From Rhabditophanes sp. KR3021 (Eukaryota; Nematoda; Chromadorea; Rhabditida; Alloionematidae), in the NCBI GenBank assembly GCA_963281155.1, contig CAUJLY010000003.1, forward strand, positions 6,448,001 to 6,512,000: a stretch of DNA of 64,000 nucleotides, in the 5' to 3' direction. Numbering within the stretch: the stretch's first letter is position 1; the number at the start of each line of letters is the position of its first letter. The notes below the pieces were generated by a model, which saw nothing but the letters and a program-made list of their open reading frames with translations, did no database searches and had not been told where the DNA came from. Shown piece after piece: positions 54,116 through 63,958 of this stretch. Made by a program: the position numbers and the translations under genes.

Positions 54116-56148
54116 ATGACATCAAACGAAACAGCACCCCTCCAAGCAGCTTTGAATCTGCGTGGTGAAATACGTAAGTTACTTTATCTAATCAAATTAC
54201 TCTAAATCATCCTTTTAGTAAAGAAATATCCACCTATCAAGATGTCTTATGAATGCAATTTGTACGTAACGGCAGATGGTTGCAAAAGAAAGGTAAACAA
54301 TTATTATTAACTGTTTGTAGCTTTTCTTTTCAGAAAACCATAGACCTTCGTAAGTTTTCGTTTGCAGAAAGAGAAGAGTTGCTGTATAATGATTTGTTGC
54401 GTGTATTTCTTGGTTTTAACACAGATCTCGTTTATTGTGAGAGTGTAGAGGAAAAAAAGAAGTTCATTTGCAATGTTAGTGCTGACTCAGTAACTTCTGC
54501 AACTGTCCAAAAGTGCAATATTATCACTGCCAAATTACTCGAAGTCAAGACGAAGTTGAGTGAACTCAAAAACAAACAATCGACTGGGGTGATTGTCCAG
54601 ACCATTACAGGGATCATGGAGACCTATATCAACACGGATTTCAATCAAATAATCTACCAACTCCAAGAAAAGACTCCAAAATATATCACCAATATCTTGT
54701 CTGCTCTAAATGCTGAAAAAGAAGTGTTAGACGAGTTTGTGACTATCCTGGTTGAAATTCTACAGTCAGCTAAATTCGGTGGACGGATCATTACCTATTT
54801 GTATGATCGGGCCAACTCTAGCTCAACTGCTTTCAAAAAAGTTTCTGAAATGCAACAAAAGATGCTTTATTCCTGCTTGGATTACTACAATACGATTCTC
54901 TACGAATGGATCGTCTTCGGAACTTTGCAAACTGACCCTTGCCTTGAATTTATGATATGGAATGTCAAGAAACATATTGGAATTACATGGGAAAAGACAG
55001 CTAAGATTGAAACTTTTCATGGAAATTACATTGAAGTACCGTCCCTCTGCCCCAACATATACACATCCGTTCAAAAGTACATCGTCAATTGTGGCAAGTA
55101 CCTACATGTACTCGAACCAGATATCCTCAAACGTTGTATCTCGACTGTATACGATCCCAGTTTAGTAGAATTCAAAAACCAGTATGAAATGAGGAACATG
55201 ATTGTTCAAGCTTGTCAGAACCATTCTAAGTCAGTGTTGCATATGTTAGTTGAACAACATCATTTGTTTGATTTGATTGATGCTTTTAATGATATTTATT
55301 TGGGACGTTCTGCGGCTTGGGTTACCAATTTGTGTTATTCACTGGAGGAGGATACTTTTCAAAATAGCGATAAGACGGAGCCTAGGCGATTGAATGCTTT
55401 GTTGAATGAAGCTTGGCGAAATACTAAATTGTGTCGTAATGAATTAAAGAAGATGTTTGCATTGGAGTCGAGGAAGACTTTAGTGGAGTTGCTGTCAGAG
55501 TACAACGCTAATATGAATGGAACAAAGCAAGAAATGTCTGGTTCTGTCCTTACCTACAATCCAAACGTTGCAACTGAATCGAAATCTACAGCTGAAACAA
55601 TCTACATCAACCTTGAATGCTCAGAAGCTTTATCTCTAGTCCTTTCTACAACAGTTATTGCTCAATACAACATTATCTTCAAGCTATTTTTTTCTCTCCA
55701 CAGAAGCATCAACTTAATAACTGAAAAAAGAACTAGGTCAGATAGGGCTTTGAGTAGGATGGAGCAATTCATCCTTTACTCAATGCTTCACTTTGTCAGC
55801 AAATACTTTTCCTTCTGCTTCTACAAGATCATTCCTCCGAACTACAATATCTTAGTCAAAGCCTTGTCAAAAGCCATTTACATCGAAGACGTCCAAGAAG
55901 CTCAAAATGTCTTCCTTGCAGATTGCTTCGAAAAATGTTTATTCAATCAAGAAAAGGTTATCTCCATGATCAATAGGATTTTGGATATTATCAACGGAGT
56001 TTGTAAAGGTCACATCACTTTTGATATGGGATATCAGGAGTTTGTTTACAAGTATGCTGATTTGATGAAAGCTCTCAAGACTGCTAATACCAGAAATCAT
56101 GACTTGTTCTGTTGGTTTTATGGCAATGGAGGAGGCCCGAAGAAATAA
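54116..56148 (+). CDS. TUBGCP2: Gamma-tubulin complex component, GCP2-like
   Basis: Three exons: 54116-54173, 54219-54292 and 54334-56148; 648 aa, shorter than human GCP2 (about 900). GCP proteins arrange gamma-tubulin for microtubule nucleation. The GRIP1 region starts at EELLYNDLLRVFLGFNTDLV and includes LYEWIVFGTLQTDPCLEFMI, equivalent to LEKWIYRGIIHDPYSEFMV of GCP2; then KTEPRRLNALLNEAW (GCP2 TPPRLEALLELAL). GRIP2 includes LSLVLSTTVIAQYNIIFKLF and EDVQEAQNVFLADCFEKCL. The order and wording fit GCP2 better than GCP3-6, but GCP2 versus GCP3 needs a tree. The N-terminal coiled region of vertebrate GCP2 is reduced to about 45 residues. Both introns are short (45 and 41 nt). Confidence 0.8.
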
Positions 56149-56418
56149 TTTATTTATTCTTGTGATTATATATGTGGCAAATAGTGACTGTTTAACTCAT
56201 TGTGTTCCCATATAATTGGCCTATTTATAAGTGGGAAGCATTCATCGACATTTGCATAGTTTCTGCTTTTAATTAGATTATTTATGTATGGTAATCGTAA
56301 GCTTATTCAATCACAATTTGTGTCTTTTAATTAGACCATTCATTTAAATGTTTATAAAAATAAAATGATTTATTGGTAATTACTCGTATTAATATCTTTC
56401 TTTTTACAAAACGATAAT

Positions 56419-57380
56419 TTAAACTTGTCTATATTTCTTCAAAAACTCTTCCAAAGCCTCTGAAGGTTTGGCAGTTGCCTTAGTTTCCTCCTTCTTATCA
56501 CCCCCTTCCTTTTCAGCAGCTGCCTCTGCCGCTAACTTGTTGAAATCTTCATTTTCAAAATTATCATGGAATTTGGGTGTTCCAGTTTGCCGGGGTTCAT
56601 TTGATAGTTGATTGGATGAAGAACCACTACTTCCGTATTGTTGACCATAATATTGGTTATAGTATTGGTTGTATTCAGCGGTTTGTTGTTGTGCTTTTTG
56701 ATGCCATGTCATTACTGGAAAGGGAATATTAAACTTTAGGCGTTACAAACTTACGCGAATAAGGTAATTGGTCGTATGGATAAGCATAGGTTATTCGTTG
56801 GTATTCTTTAGGGTAGACGTAATGAAGGTCTGGTCTGAGTTGGTAGGCTCTGGGGAGCCAATTGTATGGGTAATGTTCGTAGAATTTGCCTTAAATAATA
56901 TTAATTAGGGATATTTTAAATTAGATGTTGTTCATTTTAAAGCTCAATCAGATTAGGTATGCATTAATTAATAACTTATTTATTACATTATGGCATCATT
57001 GATACCCTATATAATTGCCGTTATTACTCACCTGCACGGGGCATAGGTCTGGGAGGAATAATGATATTATTACTCTGCGGCATCCGTGAATTACTGATTC
57101 CCGGATTCAACAAAGTCATCTGAGTAGTAGTTCTCAAAGCCGGTCTCGTAGCCATAGTACTCCTAATCGTAGTAAAATGAACAGCTTTCAAAGCATTAAT
57201 ATTCTTATTAGCCAATGGCTTAGAATTGAAATTATCATAATCATCTACATTCGAATCAGACTTCGGTGCCAACAAATCAAGGTCACCTACTTCATCCTGA
57301 ACTAATGGTTTCTTCCAACCTTCAGTAGTAAGTGAAAGTACCGCTACAATGATAAATAAAGAAATACTTACTTTTAACAT
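56419..57380 (-). CDS. Secreted Tyr/Gln-rich protein
   Basis: Three exons read leftwards: 57380-57032, 56889-56755 and 56714-56419; 259 aa. A clear signal peptide (MLKVSISLFIIVAVLSLTTEG) is followed by an acidic segment, a Thr/Arg-rich stretch, a Pro-rich patch (NNIIIPPRPMPRAG), an aromatic segment encoded by exon 2 (EHYPYNWLPRAYQLRPDLHY), a Tyr/Gln repeat (YNQYYNQYYGQQYG) and a charged, helical C-terminus (LAAEAAAEKEGGDKK ... ALEEFLKKYRQV). No known domain. Low-complexity Tyr/Gln blocks are common in extracellular matrix, silk-like or cuticular proteins, but that is only a guess. The gene is convergent with the GCP2-like gene and divergent from TONSL. Confidence 0.72.
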
Positions 57381-57891
57381 TTTTAAGTAATGATATCAAA
57401 GTCATCCTTAGCTTTTCTTTTTATACTAAATTCTTAAAAAGTAGAAATCCATGAAGTTTAAAGGATGTGTATAAAGACGTATAAAGCATCCATCACTTTT
57501 GGAGGCAGTCAAGGTCTTTGTCAATGACAGGATGTAGTTTTATTATTTTGTTAAATCTTGTTTCAGGATTAGTCGAAACTAGATTATCATATATTTTGGT
57601 TGATGGTGTTATCAATAGTTATTTTAAACTTATTTATTGTGACAAGTAAAAAAAGTTTGCAAAAAATAAACCGTTTATCTTAGTTGTATTTTGTGTGTCA
57701 AAACAAATTACCATCGAATATATCCTTTACCAATCAATCCGTCCATGATGGTAGCAAAAGCGCGTCGGCTAACTTTTTAAATCAAATTGCAACCTGTTTG
57801 AAAGTATTGTTACATAACTTATTATACCTTGTTCTGTCTAATCATCATCGCTATCCCTTATTGAATCATATCAGTAAACTAATTACTAATA
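57381..57891. other. Divergent intergenic region
   Basis: 511 bp between the start codons of the secreted protein (minus) and the TONSL-like gene (plus). It should hold both promoters. No further gene recognised. Confidence 0.5.
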
Positions 57892-60489
57892 ATGGGTAAA
57901 AGGGATCTCAAGGACAAGTTAGATAAAGAAATTTTGAGTAAGCTTTAAACTAACAAATGATTTAATTTGATATAACTTGTTACTTTTGATTGAAAATTAA
58001 ACTGATTTTTACAGGTTTGGAGAGAAAAAAGGAAAATGCTCTGAAGAAGAAGGATATCCAGTCAGCTGGGAGTTATTGCAGGGAGTTGGCTGAATTATTA
58101 GTAGTCGAGGGTGGCGATTATTTGAAAGAAGCTGAGGAAAGATACTTGGAATGCATTGAATTGTTCAAGAACAAGCACAATCCAGAAGATTTAGCTTATT
58201 GCTACAGAGGCTTAGCAGACATCTCTGCCGAGAAAGAAGATTACGACCAAGCTTTGGAATACATCGAGTTGAATGAAAAGTTCGGTGAGTCAATAAATGA
58301 CGTTAGTATCGTTCAATTAGCGAAGCACCAGAAAGCTTTATTTAACCTCCAGAAATATCAAAAGACTTGGAATATCCAAACACTAGAAAAAGCACTTTGG
58401 CAATGCAAAGTAGCTCTTAAATACCTGGCTGAACATGCTTCTACCCTTGATAGCAATAAAAAGATGGTTGATATTGGAGGAAGGGCTAGGAGAAGAGAAG
58501 CTGGATTGACGCAGTTATTAGGAGATGTCTATTATCAACTTCTGCTGCCCAAACAGGCTGAAGCTAGCCATAAAAAGGTGATCGAGTTTGCTAAATTGAG
58601 CAAGGATTTCGAATTGGCGTATCGTTGCTATGCATCCATCTATGGATACAAGAAAAGGAAAGGATAAATTGGAAGCTGCCATTAATATGAAGAATGCATG
58701 TGAGAAGTTGGTGGATAAGAAATTTAATGATGACAAAACCAGATCTAAATTCTTGTATGGGATCGAGTTGACTCGTGTCAAGAGATTTGATGAAGCCAAT
58801 GCCATTTTCTTTGAGATGTTTGAAGATAAAGTTAGTTCGAAGAAGTATAAGGAGAGATGTAGGAAAGTGATGGTCTTTATTTACAAATTCAACAAGAGAC
58901 TAGAGGTGATGAACAGAAATAATAACTATTACAAGATGAAGACTTATGAGTTGATTGGCGATGAGGCTTGTAGACTGTTTGATCATGATGATGCGTTTGA
59001 GGAGGATGGAGATAGTCCCCCTGTTTTGGACGAAATTTCGCTTGAATGTTACCAGAAGATGCTGGACCTTTGTGATACGACCAAACAAACTAGATTGGCT
59101 TTATCTTGTATTGGTGAAACTCTGAAAGCTCTCGAAAAGTATGAAGAGGCTTTCAACATCTGGACCAAAGTACGTGAACTTGACGTCTTATTCAACTCAG
59201 ACCAATTCAGACTCCTGGAGACCGATGCCAAGATCCTATCTTGTCAATCCAAAATCCCCTCTCACAATGAAAGAGCCACCAAGTCCAGTTACAGTAAGAT
59301 GCTTCAGGAGTACAACACTCTCTTCGCCAACCGCGAAACCAACCTAAAGCACGAAATTTTGGAAAATTATCTTGACTTTTTGCGTCGATGCAAGTGCCAA
59401 GAAAGTATGGATAAGGTTATGATCGAAAAGTTGTCAGCTGATATCAAAATTAATGTTCGGTCAAGTGATGATAATGATTACGAATTGAATTTGGGTCAGG
59501 ATCAGGGTGGCAGTGATTTCGAGGATGAATTCGAAGAGTCCTCGGAAAGAAGTTTGATGGTGTTGGCTACGAAGAAGTTGATTGAGAAAAGAGAAATCGA
59601 TAAGATCATCAGGGAGAAAGATAAGATCGTAAATGCCAATGGTGAAACCCGATTGCATGAGATGGCTAAACGCAAAGACGGATTGGAAGGTATCAAGAAG
59701 TTGATTAAACATGGCTACAATGTAAATGCGGTTGACTATGGCAAATGGACTCCGTTGAGCGAAGCTGTTTCACATGGCCATGTGGAGATTGCTCGATTTC
59801 TTCTCAAGTGCGGAGCCAATGTTGATTGCGTAGCTGATGAAGACATCATCACAGATGAATCCACGAAAGTAACCTCCGGTGGCGTCACTCCACTAATGGA
59901 AGCGGCTCAAAAAGGAAACATTCCAATGATCAATCTCTTACTCGAATTCAAAGCAAGTGTTGGTCGTGAAAACAAAGAACACAACTCTGCCCTTGATTAC
60001 TTGAAAGAATTTTTTGATGAAAACATCTCTGATATTGGTCAAAATGAACGAGATCAATACCAGCAATTGATAGGAAAGATGGAGTTGATGCGAAAAAGGT
60101 TAGGTTTGTTTGTGAAGGACACCGCCAATCCTGTTATTCCTGATACCTTACTAAGTGATCGGGTTGTCGCAAAGAAGGCTGAAAAATTTAAGTCACAAGG
60201 TGAAGCGAATTTAGCAATGTTGTTGGATGCTACCTATAGTGGATCAAGAAAAAAGAAAGTAAACGACATCAAAATGATGACTTCTTTCTATGCGGAGGAA
60301 GTCAATGATGACCTTGACGACGAAGAAGATACTATCGCCATAGATTGCTCCGAACCAATAGATTACGAAGAAGCAGACGAAGTTGATAATTTTGCTGAGT
60401 TTAGAGAAAATCAAGAACAAGGTTCTTCAAGAAAAAGAAAGTCTAATGTGCCAAATGATTCGTCTAAGAAAAATAAAAGATGTTTTTAA
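57892..60489 (+). CDS. TONSL: TONSL-like TPR/ankyrin fork-repair protein, frame-broken
   Basis: Exon 1, 57892-57937; exon 2 from 58015. The first frame ends at 58667; a second, shifted +1, opens before 58630 and runs to 60489. Joined near 58641 they give about 839 aa. TONSL with MMS22L reads new, H4K20-unmethylated chromatin and loads RAD51 at broken forks. N-terminal TPR-like helices (ALKKKDIQSAGSYCRELAEL, ELAYRCYASIY) continue across the break (KLEAAINMKNACEKL). An acidic stretch (DFEDEFEESSERS) precedes ankyrin repeats at about 556-680: NGETRLHEMAKRKDG, VNAVDYGKWTPLSEAVSHGH, GGVTPLMEAAQKGN. The Asp and Trp of DYGKW, used by human TONSL to hold the H4 tail, are kept. A basic tail ends KRKSNVPNDSSKKNKR. 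The C-terminal LRR and ubiquitin-like parts of human TONSL are absent. Confidence 0.75.
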
Positions 60490-60541
60490 TTTGGATTTCT
60501 ATGTATTTTTATTTGACGACTATTTTTATTTAAGTTTAACG

Positions 60542-60580
60542 AATAAAAGACCAAATTTTGTATAAATAATTTTATTTATT
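60542..60580. terminator. Facing poly(A) signals of convergent genes
   Basis: AATAAA on the plus strand at 60542-60547 follows the TONSL stop by about 55 bp. On the minus strand overlapping AATAAA sites lie at 60580-60575 and 60576-60571, below the stop of the Ser-rich gene at 60637. The two 3' UTRs therefore probably overlap or abut. Confidence 0.5.
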
Positions 60581-60636
60581 TAAGTTTATATTAAAAGGCA
60601 CAAATTTTGTAGATCGTACCATTCTATGGCCAACAC

Positions 60637-62616
60637 TTATCTCATAGAATCATTTGATATTGCACTATTCATCATTGTAATAGATTGGTCTTCAGGTTGA
60701 GTATTTATCAGAAGCTCTTTGTTCTCTTTAGATGTATCATTTGTAGAATGTTTCCCAAACATCATTTTAGGCAGGATATTTTGAGTCATAGTTTCATCAT
60801 CTGAATTCTTTACATTATTCATGAATTCATAAGGATGAGAAGGCATCATTGCAAAGAGAGCTTCATTCTGTTCGATGTAATCTTTAAATTCAACGAGAGA
60901 TTCAATTGTTTTGTCGTAGATTTCATCCATTGCATTCAAGGCTTTTGAAGGAGGGAGATCATCGACTGAGGTAGACATCAAGTAATTTGTATCAAATGCT
61001 GAGGTGATATCCATAAGAGTGTTTACCAAATCATCGGGAGATTCATTGTCGAGACGAGATCTGCTTGGAGATTTCGTTCCTCGAGACGATGCCAGCTCCA
61101 TTTGTTGTCTTCCACTGGTAGTTTTTTCCGAATTGGAGCTGTAGATTGATGTATGTGTAGGTTGGAAAGTTACACGATTGCCCGATCTTCCATCCTTGTT
61201 GACACTCATTTCATTTCGATCGAGGCCATTTGAAAGAGCATTCAAAGCCTTCATACCATTTTCTTTGATTCTTTCTTGACTAATGGTGCTAGTACTCGAT
61301 GATGCAGATTCGTTAAGAGCTTCTGACTTTTGAGTGTTCTTGCTTTTAAAACTACCATTGCCAGACTTTGATCCACTAGTTATTTTCAAATTTGAAGGAG
61401 GGAGATCTTTGACTGAGGTGATACCCATAAGAGTGTTTACCAAATCATCAGGAGACTCATTGCCGAGGCGGGATCCGCTTGGAGATTTCGTTCCTCGAGA
61501 CGATGCCAGCTCCATTTGTTGTCTTCCACTGGTAGTTTTTTCCGAATTGGAGCTGTAGATCGATGTATGTGTAGGTTGAAAAGTTACACGATTGCCCGAT
61601 CTTCCATCCTTGTTAACACTCATTTCATTTCGATTAAAGCTATTTGAAAGAGCATTAAAAGCCTTTATGCTATTTTCTTCGATTCTTCTTTGCTTAATGG
61701 CGCTAGTACTTGATGATGCCGATTCGTTAAAAGCTTCTGACTTTTGAGTGTTCTTGCTTTTAAAACTACCGTTGCCAGAATTTGGTCCGCTAGTTATTTG
61801 GAAATTCTCTCGTGTTGATGAAGTTGTGGAAGAATTACGAGAATCGTTTTTGCTATTCTTTCCACTCGCATAACTTGAATTGAATCCATCAGACTTCAGA
61901 TTTTCGCTAAATTTATCGAGAATATATGTGGACGTTTTGCTAGTGTGCCCAGTAGTTCCACTGGATTTATCAGCAACACACGCTGATTCTACTGGAGTAT
62001 TCCTTTGCGAGCTAGTCGACTTTGATGCGCCATATTTTTCATTGCTAAGGAATAAGCTTGGTTTTTGCTTGCTGGATGAAGTATGTGTTCCATCAGATTT
62101 TTGATTACTTGAGGATTTAGTGGGAAGCGTTTTAGAGTAGTAGACATTGGATGGTTCTTCGACTGTCTTAGTTGATTTAGAGGACCCAGCAATCGATCTG
62201 GTGGTATATTTCGCACCACTTTGTTTATAAGAATCTGTAGTTCCTTGTTTGGTAAACGAGGTAACTGAATTTGGTCTCGATTTACTTGAAGTTTCAGAAA
62301 CCATCGAGTTATCCTCTGAATTTGAGAAGGAATCACCTGTAGGAAACTTGTTAGACTTAACCGTTGACTTAGTTCTGTCCAACATTCCCAGATTTGAATT
62401 ATTTATCATGGACGTCTCCTCAGTAATAGTCGAGAGTTGCTTACTCTTTGTAGCCAAATAATCTTCATCTGACTCGTCGTCATACAAATTATCAATTTGC
62501 ATATCCTTCATATCATTCATATCTGCGTCAGAAACAGTTTCATTGCCATCTAAATTAACTAGAGTATAATATTGTGGTTGAAAAGATAAGTTAGTATTAC
62601 CTTCGTTTAAACTCAT
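60637..62616 (-). CDS. Ser/Thr-rich disordered protein with internal duplication
   Basis: One uninterrupted exon of 659 codons. The protein is rich in Ser, Thr, Asn and Lys with no known fold, signal peptide or membrane segment. It starts MSLNEGNTNLSFQPQYYTLV with an acidic patch (YDDESDEDYLATKSK). Residues from ITSGPNSGNG to about the next 138 codons are repeated directly (genomic copies 61797-61384 and 61383-60970, offset exactly 414 bp). Segments such as NRVTFQPTHTSIYSSNSEK are identical in both. A non-repeated C-terminus follows, with a helix-forming part (ALNAMDEIYDKTIESLVEFK). Perfect coding over 2 kb argues for a real gene. I do not recognise it; it may be cytoplasmic or nuclear. Confidence 0.7.
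   Translation of the reverse strand: MSLNEGNTNLSFQPQYYTLVNLDGNETVSDADMNDMKDMQIDNLYDDESDEDYLATKSKQLSTITEETSMINNSNLGMLDRTKSTVKSNKFPTGDSFSNSEDNSMVSETSSKSRPNSVTSFTKQGTTDSYKQSGAKYTTRSIAGSSKSTKTVEEPSNVYYSKTLPTKSSSNQKSDGTHTSSSKQKPSLFLSNEKYGASKSTSSQRNTPVESACVADKSSGTTGHTSKTSTYILDKFSENLKSDGFNSSYASGKNSKNDSRNSSTTSSTRENFQITSGPNSGNGSFKSKNTQKSEAFNESASSSTSAIKQRRIEENSIKAFNALSNSFNRNEMSVNKDGRSGNRVTFQPTHTSIYSSNSEKTTSGRQQMELASSRGTKSPSGSRLGNESPDDLVNTLMGITSVKDLPPSNLKITSGSKSGNGSFKSKNTQKSEALNESASSSTSTISQERIKENGMKALNALSNGLDRNEMSVNKDGRSGNRVTFQPTHTSIYSSNSEKTTSGRQQMELASSRGTKSPSRSRLDNESPDDLVNTLMDITSAFDTNYLMSTSVDDLPPSKALNAMDEIYDKTIESLVEFKDYIEQNEALFAMMPSHPYEFMNNVKNSDDETMTQNILPKMMFGKHSTNDTSKENKELLINTQPEDQSITMMNSAISNDSMR
60970..61797 (-). 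repeat. 414-bp in-frame tandem duplication
   Basis: Two adjacent copies, 61797-61384 and 61383-60970 on the minus strand, aligned without gaps over most of their length and differing by scattered substitutions (for example GGATCCGCTTGG versus AGATCTGCTTGG on the plus strand). The duplication lies wholly in the Ser-rich coding region and keeps frame (138 codons). Confidence 0.92.
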
Positions 62617-62902
62617 CTTGTAGAATAGGCTAATAATTTAAAATGATGAGTAAGGTGGTTTGCTTATATGAAATGTAAGTCACTATAATGTTTGTATGAT
62701 TGGTCAAAAGAGAGCTGCAGATGTTTAAATATGCGCCAACAAATGTATGTTTGTCTGTTGGAAAGAAGTGTATATTATACAAGTAAGAGAAATTGAAATC
62801 ATTTAAAAGGTTCTGTAGTTATAGTGACTAACAAAGGGACAGCAGTTTTAAATTGTCAAGATAACAAAGAAAGGCAATAAATTTAAATTTGCAAATCAAC
62901 AT

Positions 62903-63314
62903 TTATTTACGGAAATCATTCAAATAATATTTGAGCAAAAATAATTGCTCGAGGTTGTAGTAACCATTCCAACTTTCATCCCTTTTCCTTTCCAATTTAA
63001 CGACTTCAAACTTCCTATATTCATCAATTGGAACCGGCCAAGCATTTTCAGCGTTCCATATTCTTAGATTTTCCTGCAATTTTGTGCAATATTTATCTAA
63101 TTAACTCAAAACTTACCTTAATTGATGAATCAATTAAAATCATTTTTCCGCGGAATCCAGCAAGATTTTCGGCATTGAGAATATGCCGAATTACTCTCAA
63201 CTCCTTCAAGGGAGGAACCTCGTATTTATGCTTTAAATAGATATAAATAATAACATTATCATGATGCTTACTACATTCAAAATTATTAGAACATTTATCA
63301 AATAAGTGAGCCAT
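62903..63314 (-). CDS. Small protein of unknown family
   Basis: Two exons read leftwards, 63314-63117 and 63073-62903, with a 43-nt intron; 122 aa. The second part is regular and looks conserved: PPLKELRVIRHILNAENLAG, FRGKMILIDSSIK, then NLRIWNAENAWPVPIDEYRK and WNGYYNLEQLFLLKYYLNDF. No signal peptide or membrane helix. A GTAAGC at 63270 followed 41 nt later by AAAG resembles another short intron but would break the frame, so I left it in; the true N-terminus may lie in an upstream exon. Candidate roles such as a mitochondrial ribosomal or assembly protein are only guesses. Confidence 0.6.
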
Positions 63315-63910
63315 GATACTTATGAAGGTAATTTAATGAAATGAATTATTATTTTTAATCAAATGTTCAAATGCCACCATATTGTTATGAGATTCTTTTG
63401 TGTTGTAAAATAACCAAATATCTTTTATTTAATACGGATAATATGTTTAAAATTGACCTAACCTGTTGTCTTCTCCCTCTCAAAGACAGAGCATGGTCAG
63501 CATTGCATTTAATTTATGTGGTATTTAGACTAAGTTACTTGTACAAGAAGAAGATAGATCTTTCTAGAAGCTTATTTTTGCTCATGTTGTAATGGTATTA
63601 CTTTTAAAAGGATCTTATCTAATTTTACTATCAACAAGAAGTTCAAAAAGCTTTTAATCAAATAATTTGTACATTTTATTTGGATGATTTTATGCTCAAA
63701 AATGTACTAATCAAAACATTGGATGCACTTTGTAGGGTGATATGCCGCCCAACAGTTTTTTTTCAAATATTCTTCTTACCAGGCGGTAAATGTCATCATT
63801 ATCGTTCTTTTTGCAGTACTATTTTCATTAATTATATCTCTCCGTTAGACCTTGCTTTTAACTAAATTTTGATGATTTTTCAGATTACATCTTAACCTTA
63901 CACAAAAAGA
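63315..63910. other. Intergenic, AT-rich
   Basis: No gene recognised. It separates the small minus-strand gene from a possible plus-strand gene start at 63911. Confidence 0.5.
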
Positions 63911-63958
63911 ATGGGAGTTTTAACTGATTCACTAAAATCTACTACTACTGGTTGCAAG
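63911..63958 (+). CDS. Possible first coding exon of a gene leaving the window
   Basis: ATGGGAGTTTTAACTGATTC opens a 16-codon frame (MGVLTDSLKSTTTGCK) that ends at AAG|GTAAATAG, a plausible donor. The acceptor would lie beyond the window end. The upstream CACAAAAAGA context is A-rich like other starts here. Too short to identify. Confidence 0.3.

Noticed and set aside
54822..55165. Frames on both strands within the GCP2-like exon
   Set aside because: Shadows of the GCP2-like coding exon, which is open for 605 codons with GRIP-domain homology.
61880..62461. Several frames opposite or beside the Ser-rich gene
   Set aside because: Created by the Ser/Thr-rich codon pattern of the 659-codon frame; no independent support.
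63230..63270. 41-nt GTAAGC...AAAG segment as an extra intron in the small 122-residue gene
   Set aside because: The size fits, but removing it puts a stop codon directly after the junction, while the unspliced frame stays open into the conserved part.
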